Below, one piece after another: positions 37,948 through 46,409 of a stretch of DNA of 64,000 nt. Made by a program: the position numbers and the translations under genes. Within the stretch, counting starts at the first letter, position 1. Every line of letters starts with the position of its first letter. This stretch comes from CAXGTL01 sp964645705. GTDB taxonomy: Archaea > Nanobdellota > Nanobdellia > Woesearchaeales > CAXGTL01. The notes under the pieces are model-generated. The model did not search any database. It had not been told where the DNA came from and saw nothing but the letters and a program-made list of their open reading frames with translations. Location of the stretch: NCBI GenBank assembly GCA_964645705.1, contig CAZYAB010000001.1, positions 211,015 to 275,014 of the forward strand, written 5' to 3'.

Positions 37948-38961
37948 ATGCAAAAAAAACCATTTGGTGTTTATGACACAGAAACACCTTACACATACAT
38001 GAAAAGAACATTAACATTAGACGATCATCCCAAAGTACAAGGATATAATTTTGAAAAAGAGTTCAACTTTAATGAATTCATTGACTCTTATTTTAACACA
38101 GGGTTCCAAGCAACTAGACTGAAAGTAGCAGTCGATATAATAAAGGAAATGAGAAAACAAAAAGCACACATCACACTAGGATTTACATCAAATATGATCT
38201 CTTCAGGAGTAAGAGACATTATTACCTACCTTGTAAAACATAAACTAGTTGACATGCTTGTCACACCAGTTGGTGGAATTGAAGAAGACATGATCAAGAC
38301 ATTAAAACCATTTGTTATTGGTAAACAAAGAGTTCCTGGTGCGCCATTATTAGAAAATGGCATCAATAGAACTGGAAACATATTTGTGCCTAATGATAGG
38401 TTTACATATTTTGAAAAGAAATTTGTGCCTTTCTTAGATAAAATGTTGCAAAAACAACTAGAAAACAAAACAATTTTGTCTGGGGAAGAATTTATTAAAG
38501 AGTTAGGACATTATATTAATCATGAAGAATCTTACTTGTACTGGGCTTCAAAAAATAACATACCAGTGTTTTGCCCAGCTATTACAGATGGCGCATTAGG
38601 TGACATGATATATTATTTTAAGAATAAATATCCTGAATTCGTAATAGACATTTGTAAAGATATGAAACGAATAATTGACATAACATTAAATATTGAAAAG
38701 TCTGGTTTAATAATACTTGGCGCAGGTGTAATGAAACATCACATACTTAATGCAAATGCATTCAGAGAAGGTGCTGATTACACTGTCTTAATCAACACAA
38801 GCAGTGAGTTTGACGGCTCTGACTCTGGCGCAGACCCAGAAGAATCAATATCCTGGTGCAAGATCAGACCAGACTCAGAATATGTGAAAGTACATTCAGA
38901 TGCTACATTGGTGTTTCCATTGATTGTGAAAGCAAGTTTTGTCGATTACAAGCCAGAATAG
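37948..38961 (+). CDS. dys: deoxyhypusine synthase
   Basis: A 337-residue enzyme that transfers the aminobutyl group of spermidine to a lysine of translation factor aIF5A using NAD, the first step of hypusine formation. Recognisable segments: LGFTSNMISSGVRD, a TPVGGIEED stretch, NNIPVFCPAITDGALGDM, LGAGVMKHH and the active-site GADPEESISWCKI with catalytic Lys at about 305. Length is normal. Translation starts at an ATG preceded by GGAGGAAACTAAAA, a good ribosome-binding site, so this gene has a leader, unlike many neighbours. It has its own 131-bp upstream region after tgt. It implies that spermidine and aIF5A are available to the cell. An archaeal/eukaryotic marker. Confidence 0.95.
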   Translation: MQKKPFGVYDTETPYTYMKRTLTLDDHPKVQGYNFEKEFNFNEFIDSYFNTGFQATRLKVAVDIIKEMRKQKAHITLGFTSNMISSGVRDIITYLVKHKLVDMLVTPVGGIEEDMIKTLKPFVIGKQRVPGAPLLENGINRTGNIFVPNDRFTYFEKKFVPFLDKMLQKQLENKTILSGEEFIKELGHYINHEESYLYWASKNNIPVFCPAITDGALGDMIYYFKNKYPEFVIDICKDMKRIIDITLNIEKSGLIILGAGVMKHHILNANAFREGADYTVLINTSSEFDGSDSGADPEESISWCKIRPDSEYVKVHSDATLVFPLIVKASFVDYKPE

Positions 38962-38966
38962 AAAAC

Positions 38967-38975
38967 TTTAATAAA
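38967..38975 (+). promoter_or_regulatory. TATA-like box for the gene at 38997
   Basis: TTTAATAAA-type element centred about 27 nt before the ATG at 38997, starting 6 bp after the dys stop codon. Confidence 0.45.
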
Positions 38976-38996
38976 TATTTGCTTACACTAATTTAT

Positions 38997-39431
38997 ATGA
39001 GAAAATATTCATTTGCTAATGATCCTAATTTAGAACATTATAGAAGTTTTCTTAAGAAATTGGCTATTGAAGGAGAATATGAAGAAGTAATTAGATTTAT
39101 AAAAAGAATTGGAGAGGAATGCGTGTCTTTACAATATCATCTGATTCTTACTCCTTTGTTGAATATTGCTATAGGAATAATATCTAAACAAAACCCAGAT
39201 TTTGAAGCAGTTATTACTTGTGACAAAATAAGATATGAATTATTTGTAGCATCTTATGGTTCTAATTATGTTCCTGACAAAGGCTGTATACTTTATTATG
39301 ATGCTGAAACAGGGTTTATTGATAATAGTCTAGAAAAATTAATACTTGAAGTTGTTCCACAAGATAACATTCTTATGAAGTTTTATGATGAAATCAGAAA
39401 AAAGACAATTGAAATTAATCAAGAACCATAG
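38997..39431 (+). CDS. hypothetical protein, 144 residues
   Basis: A 144-residue soluble protein starting MRKYSFANDPNLEHY. The frame stays open upstream through the end of dys, but the ATG at 38997 is chosen because a TATA-like element lies 27 nt before it and the upstream part is a shadow of dys. It looks helical in the first half (two amphipathic helices around SFLKKLAIEGEYEEVIRFIKR), then more mixed, with VITCDKIRYELFVASYG and acidic residues. No catalytic motif, signal peptide or membrane helix was recognised. Its neighbours give no clear functional hint. Confidence 0.65.
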   Translation: MRKYSFANDPNLEHYRSFLKKLAIEGEYEEVIRFIKRIGEECVSLQYHLILTPLLNIAIGIISKQNPDFEAVITCDKIRYELFVASYGSNYVPDKGCILYYDAETGFIDNSLEKLILEVVPQDNILMKFYDEIRKKTIEINQEP

Positions 39432-39436
39432 AAACC

Positions 39437-39443
39437 TTTTTAA
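39437..39443 (+). promoter_or_regulatory. TATA-like box for the nucleotidyltransferase gene
   Basis: TTTTTAA element centred 28 nt before the ATG at 39468, with no Shine-Dalgarno between; predicted leaderless transcript. Confidence 0.45.
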
Positions 39444-39467
39444 TGTATTTCTTTTTTTATTGTAATT

Positions 39468-40229
39468 ATGGTAAAACCAAAACTAAAAACAAAGAATAGA
39501 TCAAAAGAATTATTAAAACTTTCTAAACAATATGCTAAAGAACTTTCTGTTCATAAAGAAATAATTGGTATTGCAATTGGTGGTGGACCAACAAGAGGTT
39601 ATGCTGATAAATATTCTGATATAGATCTTCATATTTATGTGGATTCAAAAACATTTTCTAAATGGGAAAAGAAATGTCCTTTTCCTTTAGGTGATTATTA
39701 TTGGAATGGTCAATTATCAGAAGTAGTAATTTATGATTATTCAAAAGAAATTAAAAGGGATTGGTGTTTAGAAGATCGTTGGGAAGCAAGTTCTTTTATT
39801 ATATTTTCAGATACAAATTCAAAGATTAAAAAACTTTTAAAAAACAAAATTAAGTGGAAAAAAAATGAAAAAAAACAGTTATATTATTTAAGTGCAGAAA
39901 TGGCTTGTTGGTTTATAATACATCTTCCAATAAATTGGATAAAAAGAGGAGACATTGCACAAGCACATTATGTTATGACAAAAGCTATTGATTGGATTTT
40001 TAATTGTATTTTTATAAAAAACAATTATTTTGTTCCTTGGAATAAATGGAAGCTTCATTATGTATTATTAATGAAGAAAAAACCCAAAAACTTTAAAAAG
40101 GAATTGTATAAGGCAATGTTAATAAAATCTATGACTAAAAAAGATGTCTTTAGAAGACAAAAACTTTTGATAAATATCTTAAAACAATTGAAAATAAAAC
40201 CAGGACACACAATCCTAAAAGAAATATAA
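39468..40229 (+). CDS. nucleotidyltransferase-fold protein
   Basis: A 253-residue protein with the polymerase-beta-type nucleotidyltransferase signature near its N-terminus: IGIAIGGGPTRGYADKYSDIDLHIY (about residues 36-60), in which the two Asp of SDIDL would bind metal and the Gly-rich turn would bind the nucleotide. A third acidic residue may be the Glu of LSEVVIYD. The C-terminal ~130 residues form a helical region with aromatic residues, as in stand-alone nucleotidyltransferases with a fused helical substrate domain. The substrate (RNA, antibiotic or protein) cannot be told from the sequence. It ends a few bases before the thioredoxin reductase gene, so the two may be co-transcribed. Confidence 0.8.
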   Translation: MVKPKLKTKNRSKELLKLSKQYAKELSVHKEIIGIAIGGGPTRGYADKYSDIDLHIYVDSKTFSKWEKKCPFPLGDYYWNGQLSEVVIYDYSKEIKRDWCLEDRWEASSFIIFSDTNSKIKKLLKNKIKWKKNEKKQLYYLSAEMACWFIIHLPINWIKRGDIAQAHYVMTKAIDWIFNCIFIKNNYFVPWNKWKLHYVLLMKKKPKNFKKELYKAMLIKSMTKKDVFRRQKLLINILKQLKIKPGHTILKEI

Positions 40230-40234
40230 AAAAG

Positions 40235-41149
40235 GTGATCAAAATCTATGACACAATTATAATCGGAACAGGACCAGCAGGCTATTCAGCAGCAGTGTAT
40301 AATGCAAGATTCAAACTAAACACTCTAGTTCTTGGTAAGAGATATGGTGGATTGATACAAGACACACATTTGATAGAAAACTGGCCAGGCATCAAATCAA
40401 TCTCAGGCTCTGACTTAGCAAAACAATTAAAAGAACACGCAGAATCTTATAAAGAAATTGAATTCAAAGAACAAGAAGTAATTGATGTTAAGAAACAAGA
40501 TAAAACATTCAGAGTAAAAACAAAAGACAATGAATATGAAACAAAGACAATCATATTTGCAACAGGCACAGAAAGAAGAAAACTAAATGTGCCAGGTGCA
40601 AAAGATTTTGAAAACAAAGGTGTTTCATATTGCGCATTATGCGATGGCCCATTATTCAAAGACAAAACAATTGCTGTTGTGGGTGGAAGTGATTCAGCTG
40701 TAAAAGAAGCATTATTATTAACAGAACATGCTGAAAAAGTTTACATAATCTATAGAAAAGATAAACTAAGAGCAGAACCAATCAATGTACAAAGAGTTCT
40801 TGATAATCCTAAGATAACAATAATATATAATACAAATATTATACAGATCAAAGGAGAAGCAATGGCAAAGTCAGTGATACTAGACAATGATTTCAAGGGA
40901 AACAATGAGTTACAATTAGACGGGGTGTTTATTGAGATTGGTCAAATACCTGGTTCATATTTAGCAAAAAGATTAGGTGTTGAATTAAATAAAAAAACAG
41001 AAATCATTATTGACAAAGAATCAAAAACAAATGTAGATGGAGTTTATGCAGCAGGTGATGTGACTGATACAAAATTTAAACAAGGCATAATGGCTGCTGC
41101 ACAAGGAGCAACTGCTTCATTTAGTGCTTTTAATTTTATTAGAAAATAG
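40235..41149 (+). CDS. trxB: thioredoxin reductase
   Basis: A 304-residue FAD/NADPH-dependent reductase that keeps thioredoxin reduced. FAD motif GTGPAG lies at 11-16, the redox-active disulfide at Cys133-Ala-Leu-Cys136 followed by DGP, the NADPH-domain Rossmann motif is VVGGSDSAVKEA, and the second FAD motif is GVYAAGDVTD near the C-terminus. The start is odd: the only in-frame GTG (40235) lies inside the Shine-Dalgarno-like GGTGATC, while the codon at normal spacing (40244) is ATC, immediately before YDTIIIGTGPAG where most homologues begin. It follows the nucleotidyltransferase stop by 5 bp and precedes a dehydrogenase by 11 bp, forming a likely operon. Confidence 0.92.
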   Translation: MIKIYDTIIIGTGPAGYSAAVYNARFKLNTLVLGKRYGGLIQDTHLIENWPGIKSISGSDLAKQLKEHAESYKEIEFKEQEVIDVKKQDKTFRVKTKDNEYETKTIIFATGTERRKLNVPGAKDFENKGVSYCALCDGPLFKDKTIAVVGGSDSAVKEALLLTEHAEKVYIIYRKDKLRAEPINVQRVLDNPKITIIYNTNIIQIKGEAMAKSVILDNDFKGNNELQLDGVFIEIGQIPGSYLAKRLGVELNKKTEIIIDKESKTNVDGVYAAGDVTDTKFKQGIMAAAQGATASFSAFNFIRK

Positions 41150-41160
41150 GTGGGTAAAAA

Positions 41161-42249
41161 ATGTATGATGAATTCGGACCAGAAAAAATTCTAGAAGTTT
41201 ATGATCCTAAGACAGAGATGCGAGGATTTGTTGTAATTGATAACACAAATTTAGGTCCTGGAAAAGGTGGAATAAGAATGACGCCTTCAGTAACAAAACA
41301 AGAAGTGTTTAAATTAGCAAGAACAATGACATGGAAAAATGCATTAGCAGAACTACCATTTGGCGGAGCAAAGTCAGGTATTATTGCAAATGCAAAAAAA
41401 CTTACAAAAGAAAAAAAACAAGCAATAGTAGAATCATTTTCAAAAGCATTAAAACCAGTTTCACCAGAAATGTATGTTGCAGCACCTGACATGAACATGG
41501 CTGAGCAAGAGATGCAATGGTTTGCTGATGCAAATAGTGACATGAAATCATGCACAGGCAAGCCTAAGGAAATGGGTGGAATTCCTCATGAACTTGGAAG
41601 CACTGGATTCGGTGTTTATCATGCAACATTAGTTGCGCTAAACCATCTAAATGTAAAACTCGGTGAGGTGAGTTTTGCAGTTGAAGGTTTTGGTAATGTT
41701 GGTTGGTTTGCAGCAAAACATCTTACAGAGGCTGGATGTAAGTTGATTGCAGTATCAGACTCAAAAGGAACTATCTACCAACGAAATGGAATAGACTTTG
41801 AAAAACTAGCACAAGTAAAAAAAGAAAAAGCCACTGTAACAGCTTATGAAGGTGGTGAAGTTTTTGACAGCAACAAAATACTTGACATACAAGCAGATGT
41901 ATTAATAACAGCAGCAATTCCTGACCTTATCAAGGAACAAGATCTAGGTAGATTGAAGTTTAAGCTAATAGTAGAAGGTTCTAATATTCCAATGGAGCAT
42001 GAACTAGAAGAACAGCTCCACCAAAAAGGAGTTCTTGTAGTGCCAGACTTTGTTGCAAACGCAGGAGGAGTCATAAGTTCTTATGTTGAATACATCAATG
42101 GAACACCAGAACAGATGTTTAAGATGGTAGAAGAAAAGATAAAAAAGAACACAAAACTTGTTCTAGACGAAGCAAGAGACAGACAGATTTCACCAAGAAA
42201 AGCTGCAATGAGAATTGCAATTGAGAGGGTTAGAAAGGGTAAAAAATAA
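41161..42249 (+). CDS. Glu/Leu/Phe/Val-family amino acid dehydrogenase
   Basis: A 362-residue NAD(P)-dependent dehydrogenase of the glutamate/leucine/phenylalanine/valine family. The substrate-binding half has GPGKGGIRMTP, MTWKNALAELPFGGAKSG (catalytic and substrate Lys residues) and AAPDMNM; the Rossmann half has VEGFGNVGWFAAKHL followed by VSDSKG, and VPDFVANAGGVISSYVEY near the end. It is some 50 residues shorter than typical glutamate dehydrogenases (~415), mostly because the N-terminus is short. Glutamate is the likely substrate but leucine-type specificity cannot be excluded. A Shine-Dalgarno (GGTGGG) precedes the ATG, and the gene lies 11 bp after trxB, so it is probably translated from the same mRNA. 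Confidence 0.9.
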   Translation: MYDEFGPEKILEVYDPKTEMRGFVVIDNTNLGPGKGGIRMTPSVTKQEVFKLARTMTWKNALAELPFGGAKSGIIANAKKLTKEKKQAIVESFSKALKPVSPEMYVAAPDMNMAEQEMQWFADANSDMKSCTGKPKEMGGIPHELGSTGFGVYHATLVALNHLNVKLGEVSFAVEGFGNVGWFAAKHLTEAGCKLIAVSDSKGTIYQRNGIDFEKLAQVKKEKATVTAYEGGEVFDSNKILDIQADVLITAAIPDLIKEQDLGRLKFKLIVEGSNIPMEHELEEQLHQKGVLVVPDFVANAGGVISSYVEYINGTPEQMFKMVEEKIKKNTKLVLDEARDRQISPRKAAMRIAIERVRKGKK

Positions 42250-42273
42250 TATAAATAATAAAAAACAATAATC

Positions 42274-42281
42274 TATATAAA
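42274..42281 (+). promoter_or_regulatory. TATA box for the flavin oxidoreductase gene
   Basis: TATATAAA centred about 28 nt before the ATG at 42306; no Shine-Dalgarno is visible before that ATG, suggesting a leaderless transcript. Confidence 0.55.
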
Positions 42282-42305
42282 CTAAACACCATATTTTGAT
42301 ATTAT

Positions 42306-43463
42306 ATGAAACTAAAAAAGAGTTTTAAATTAAAAGGAATAGAAGCACGTTACCCAATAATCCAAGGTGGAATGGGTGCAGGAATTTCTCTTTTTGAATT
42401 AGCATCTGAAGTTGGCAAACATGATTGTATTGGTACTGTTTCTAGCGCAGCATTAGACCAGTTCACTGCAAGGAGATTAGGAAGAGATAGAATGGATTTA
42501 GTAGAAGCAACTGAAATAGAGATAAGGGACACAAAAGAAGAAGCAGGAATCGCAGCAATTAATATAATGTGTGCACTTATGTCATCTTATGAAGATTCAG
42601 TATATGGTGCAATAAGAGGTGGAGTAGATATTATTGCATCTGGTGCTGGAATGCCTACGAGTTTACCAAGTTTAGCAGATAAGTATGCAGGAAAAGGACA
42701 TAATATTAATTTAATACCAATCATTTCATCAGCACGTGCTCTGAAATTAATTTGTAGAAGATGGGATAAACAAGGTTATAGACCAGATGCTGTTGTTATA
42801 GAAGGGCCCAAAGCAGGAGGACACTTGGGTTTTAATTATGGTCAAGTTAACAAATCAGGAGACAAATTTTTAGAAGATTATGATTTATTCAAATTATTAA
42901 CACAGCCAGGAATTGATGATGTGAAGAATGAACATGGTAGTATTTTTGATGTTGCAGAAAAATATCCTAATGACTTTGGTCCAATACCAATAATTGTTGC
43001 AGGCGGAATCTATACGCATGATGACATTGTTTATGCACTTTCACAACCAGGTGTTGTAGCTGTTCAAATAGGAACAAGATTTGCAGCAACATATGAAAGC
43101 GGAGCTTCTGATCAATTTAAACAAGCATTGATTGATGTTAAACAAGATGAAATAGTGATTGCAAATAAAAACTGGGGATCACCATGTGGCTTGCCTTTTA
43201 GGTATATTAAGAATTCTCCTTTAGCAAAACAAGAACATAAAAATGATTCTTTCTGTATTTGTACTACATTATTAGGCTGTGCAGGTATTAAGAAAGAATA
43301 TAGTGATGAAGTGGCATGTCCTGAAGCATATGCTCGTCGTGGTAAACCATGCCCTGGAAGAGGATGTGCTAGTAATAAGGATTTGTATACGTGCGGAACA
43401 GAAGCATACAGAGTTAAGAAGATTATTAGTGTTGGAGATCTAACTGATGAATTGATTGGTTAG
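42306..43463 (+). CDS. nitronate monooxygenase-family flavin oxidoreductase
   Basis: A 385-residue TIM-barrel FMN enzyme of the nitronate monooxygenase/YrpB/FabK-like family. Typical segments: YPIIQGGMGAGIS at the N-terminus, IIASGAGMPTSLPS, AVVIEGPKAGGHLG (residues ~175), PIIVAGGIYTHDDI and GVVAVQIGTRFAATYES, which form the flavin-binding loops. The C-terminal ~80 residues contain many Cys (CICTTLLGCAG, CPEAYARRGKPCPGRGC, YTCGTEA), more than is usual, and could hold a metal or Fe-S site. The natural substrate is unknown. It is followed by a convergent gene, so it ends its transcription unit. Confidence 0.88.
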   Translation: MKLKKSFKLKGIEARYPIIQGGMGAGISLFELASEVGKHDCIGTVSSAALDQFTARRLGRDRMDLVEATEIEIRDTKEEAGIAAINIMCALMSSYEDSVYGAIRGGVDIIASGAGMPTSLPSLADKYAGKGHNINLIPIISSARALKLICRRWDKQGYRPDAVVIEGPKAGGHLGFNYGQVNKSGDKFLEDYDLFKLLTQPGIDDVKNEHGSIFDVAEKYPNDFGPIPIIVAGGIYTHDDIVYALSQPGVVAVQIGTRFAATYESGASDQFKQALIDVKQDEIVIANKNWGSPCGLPFRYIKNSPLAKQEHKNDSFCICTTLLGCAGIKKEYSDEVACPEAYARRGKPCPGRGCASNKDLYTCGTEAYRVKKIISVGDLTDELIG

Positions 43464-43492
43464 AATAAAAATAAAAGAAAATAAAACAAACA

Positions 43493-43822
43493 TTACTTCT
43501 TTTTCTTACCTTTGACTAACCAATTACGCGTTAACCAAAATATTATTGAGAAAAGAAATGATGCAAATGCAAAATAAACAATTTTCAATATTCCAGCACC
43601 AAATGTTCCATATCCTTTCTTTCCATACCCTGTTTTTTTGTACATATGGAATTTTGCAAAATCACATGATCCTGCTTTTTCAAATGTCATATTTTTATCT
43701 TTTACATGCTTATACATATTGGCATTAATCATATCTTCAGAAGATTCTTCTTCAACATCTGCATAAACCAAACTAACACTCAATAACAAAATAATCAATA
43801 ATATAAAATATATTTTATTCAT
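43493..43822 (-). CDS. small exported/membrane protein, function unknown
   Basis: A 109-residue protein when started at the ATG at 43822, which has a strong GAGGTGGT ribosome-binding site; an upstream in-frame ATG (43861) lacks one. It has an N-terminal signal peptide or anchor (MNKIYFILLIILLLSVSLVYA, trimmed here), an acidic segment, a Gly/Lys/Tyr-rich stretch (KKTGYGKKGYGTFGAG), a second hydrophobic segment and a Lys-rich C-terminus, so it is probably membrane-associated with the charged middle part outside. A single Cys lies in the middle. It is the last gene of a run of same-strand redox/metal genes and may belong with them. Confidence 0.65.
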   Translation of the reverse strand: MNKIYFILLIILLLSVSLVYADVEEESSEDMINANMYKHVKDKNMTFEKAGSCDFAKFHMYKKTGYGKKGYGTFGAGILKIVYFAFASFLFSIIFWLTRNWLVKGKKKK

Positions 43823-43899
43823 AATACCACCTCTTATGATTTTTTTAATGTTTTTGTTCATGTTTATTTTTTAGATGTTAACTTATTTAAAGCTTTCTG

Positions 43900-44919
43900 T
43901 TACAACAGCAAATTAAACACATAACCAAGAACCAATATCTGAGGCACTGTTATTATTGGTAACCAAATTGCTGCTTTTTTACCAATATTAGACCATATCA
44001 AACCTATTTCAGTATAATCTGTTGCAACACCAGCCATTAAGAAAATAAAACTATTACCAAATGCACCAGTTTGTTTAAATATTTCAAATGCCATTGGAGC
44101 ACTTCCTTCTGAACAAACTTCTATAATTGTAGCAATTACTAAAACAACAACCATACCAAGCAATGTTGCACCCATGTATTTCATAAAAAACATTTCAGGA
44201 ATATACGCGCCTGCTAAAGAAGCCAAAACCATCCCAATCATTATCCACCAAACAACCATTTTTGCTAATGACCATGCACCTGAAAATACTTCTTTTATTA
44301 TTTTATTAAAATTCCACTCAAAATTCCTTGCTCTTTGCTTTATATCATCTAAAACAGAAAAATCATAATCACCTTTATTCAGATTATTTTCAACAATTCC
44401 TTTTCTTTCTAACAACTGATAGATAAATCCGGTTATGATTGCTATTACAATTGCACTTATAACAATAAACACAGCTTTCCAACTAAAAAAACTAAAAAAT
44501 AATATCATTAAAGGAAAATTAGCCCACGGTGCTGCCAAAAGAAATGCAATAACAGAAGAAGTGTTTGCACCCTTTTTATACAATTGCATTGCTATTGCTA
44601 AAATTCCGTGACTACACGCACTCATAAAAAACCCAAATATAACAGAATAAAATATTGTTCTTTTTTTATGCTGACCAAGATATTTTTCAATATATTCTCT
44701 TGGAATAAAATAATCTATTATTCCGCCAAGAAACAGACCAAGTAAAACAGCCCACCATATAATCTTTAAATAATCCATGAATGAATCAAAAAATGGATTA
44801 AGAAATGAAACATAATAAGATATAATTAATAAGCCAATAACAATTAAACTAACAATAAATATCTTTTCTTTATACCATTTTTTTTCTTTAACAACACAAT
44901 GTCGGCATTTTTCTTTCAT
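43900..44919 (-). CDS. membrane permease of the ArsP/DUF318 family
   Basis: A 339-residue integral membrane protein with about eight to ten helices, resembling PF03773 permeases, several of which export arsenicals or are linked to metal homeostasis. Family-like segments are FGFFMSACSHGILAIAM and KKGANTSSVIAFLLAAPWANFP, plus VCSEGSAPMAFEIFK in the second half; the Cys residues in these helices could contact substrate. The N-terminus has a CRHC motif that may bind metal. The ATG at 44919 is preferred over the upstream GTG because GGTGA lies just before it. It follows a Cys-rich membrane protein by 25 bp, so the two are probably one functional unit. The substrate is inferred only in general terms (soft metal or thiol-reactive compound). 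Confidence 0.8.
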   Translation of the reverse strand: MKEKCRHCVVKEKKWYKEKIFIVSLIVIGLLIISYYVSFLNPFFDSFMDYLKIIWWAVLLGLFLGGIIDYFIPREYIEKYLGQHKKRTIFYSVIFGFFMSACSHGILAIAMQLYKKGANTSSVIAFLLAAPWANFPLMILFFSFFSWKAVFIVISAIVIAIITGFIYQLLERKGIVENNLNKGDYDFSVLDDIKQRARNFEWNFNKIIKEVFSGAWSLAKMVVWWIMIGMVLASLAGAYIPEMFFMKYMGATLLGMVVVLVIATIIEVCSEGSAPMAFEIFKQTGAFGNSFIFLMAGVATDYTEIGLIWSNIGKKAAIWLPIITVPQILVLGYVFNLLL

Positions 44920-44944
44920 AATATTCACCTACTCTTTATCATAT

Positions 44945-45748
44945 TTAAACCTTTACACTGCATGTTCCACCACAAGCACCACTGCAACTACTACATCTGC
45001 TGCAGCCTCTTGGTTTAGGTGTTTGTTGAACATTATTTATGTTATTATTATCATCATTATCAACAACAAAAATTTCGCCATTCACTTCTTCAATAACATA
45101 GGTCTTAAACACATCCAGCGACTTTATTTGGAACAAAGATGTTGCACTAGTATCATACTCAACATCAAAATTATTTGGAAAACTAAATTTAATACTTCTA
45201 ACACCATCAATTGTTTTTAATTCTTCAGAAATTAAAGGTGCATGACCAGGACAAGGGATGTCAACTTTTAATTTTACAGAACCAAGTTCATCAACACCAC
45301 CCACATTACTAACAACACTTCCAGTTGGCGATGCAATAGAAACATTTGCCAACATTGGAAATATTAACATAAATAAAACTAAATTAATGCCAATTGTACT
45401 TCCATACATGATTGTCAAATATTTCCATTTCTTTTTCATACCATTTAAAGAAAGTAGACTATTTTTTCTAAGATATAACCATGAAGAAAATGTTGCAAAT
45501 AGTAATGATAATGCTATCAAAAAATGAAAAAAATATCTGTTCATTAATAATGGTTTAAAAAACTGCATCAACACAGTAACACCCAAAATAGAACCAATTA
45601 TAAACATAATACAACCAACATGAGGAATAGTTCCATAGATCAATCCTTGAATTAAAGTTTTTTTCTTGTCTTCATTAGATTCATTTTTTTTACAACATGA
45701 CATTTCATTTTCTTTTTTTATATTATTATTTGATTTAACATCTTCCAT
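44945..45748 (-). CDS. membrane protein with HMA-like domain and Cys-rich tail
   Basis: A 267-residue protein. The N-terminal part has a CC pair (SCCKKN) and about four membrane helices (residues ~25-135). The region around VKLKVDIPCPGHAPLISEEL to FPNNFDVEYD has the beta-alpha-beta spacing of a heavy-metal-associated (HMA) domain, with a single Cys and a His where classical domains carry CxxC. The C-terminus ends in CSRCSSCSGACGG...C, a likely metal-binding tail. It lies directly upstream of the permease on the same strand and probably delivers or senses the same soft metal. Start chosen at MEDVK because TGGTGGT precedes it. It resembles MerT-like systems only broadly. Confidence 0.7.
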   Translation of the reverse strand: MEDVKSNNNIKKENEMSCCKKNESNEDKKKTLIQGLIYGTIPHVGCIMFIIGSILGVTVLMQFFKPLLMNRYFFHFLIALSLLFATFSSWLYLRKNSLLSLNGMKKKWKYLTIMYGSTIGINLVLFMLIFPMLANVSIASPTGSVVSNVGGVDELGSVKLKVDIPCPGHAPLISEELKTIDGVRSIKFSFPNNFDVEYDTSATSLFQIKSLDVFKTYVIEEVNGEIFVVDNDDNNNINNVQQTPKPRGCSRCSSCSGACGGTCSVKV

Positions 45749-45866
45749 AAATACCACCATACTTTAGAAAATTATACTTATATTAATACCATTCCCTAAG
45801 AAAAAACACATTATTACCGTTTATAATGCTAGAATTTTGGGGATAGAATGTTTAGAAAAGCAAAAT

Positions 45867-46409
45867 TCAAAACTTCTTCCTCAAATAAACCTCATTAGTC
45901 TTACCACTAGGTTTCCTAGAAATGATCTCCCTTTCTTCCAAAGATTTTAACATCAAAGACAATGAAGTCTTAGACATACCAGTTCTAAACCTCAGTGTAG
46001 ACTGATGTATTCCTTCTTGTTCATGTACAGCCTTAATTACTTTTTGTTCATCAGAATCAAAACCAGATAAAAAAGCACGAAACTCATCTTTTTCTTTTTC
46101 CAATTCCTTTGCTTCTTTTAATGCACTTGAAACTTTAACTTGATGTTCAGCCAATACTTGCTGAGTCTTATCAAAATAAATCAAATAAACACCCAATATA
46201 ATAAGAGCAGTTGATATAATCCATCCAAAAACATAAAATGTAAAATTTCTGCTTTCATGTAAACAAGTTCCATCATCTAAAAAACAAGAATTTTGTTCTT
46301 CAATAATCTTATTTATTACAACATCTTCATTATGTTTTATAACATAAACTAGTCCACATAATAAAATCCCAATAATAAATACAATTGTACCAATTTGTTT
46401 TTGATTCAT
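45867..46409 (-). CDS. membrane-anchored winged-helix regulator
   Basis: A 180-residue protein with two membrane helices (residues ~7-24 and ~58-80) separated by an extracellular loop that contains two Cys (SCFLDDGTC), then a coiled linker and a C-terminal winged-helix domain (EQKVIKAVHEQEGIHQSTLRFRTGMSK, SLSLMLKSLEEREIISRKP). This architecture is found in membrane-bound archaeal regulators that sense a signal outside and act on DNA inside. The extracellular Cys pair could sense redox state or metal, an inference supported by its neighbours. Its ATG overlaps the glutaredoxin stop (ATGA), so translation is coupled. The downstream metal-permease genes begin ~120 bp further on the same strand and are natural candidate targets. 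Confidence 0.75.
   Translation of the reverse strand: MNQKQIGTIVFIIGILLCGLVYVIKHNEDVVINKIIEEQNSCFLDDGTCLHESRNFTFYVFGWIISTALIILGVYLIYFDKTQQVLAEHQVKVSSALKEAKELEKEKDEFRAFLSGFDSDEQKVIKAVHEQEGIHQSTLRFRTGMSKTSLSLMLKSLEEREIISRKPSGKTNEVYLRKKF

Noticed and set aside
38856..38996. Upstream extension of the 144-residue hypothetical protein into the end of dys
   Set aside because: The stretch overlaps the conserved C-terminus of deoxyhypusine synthase, and the TATA-like box points to the ATG at 38997.
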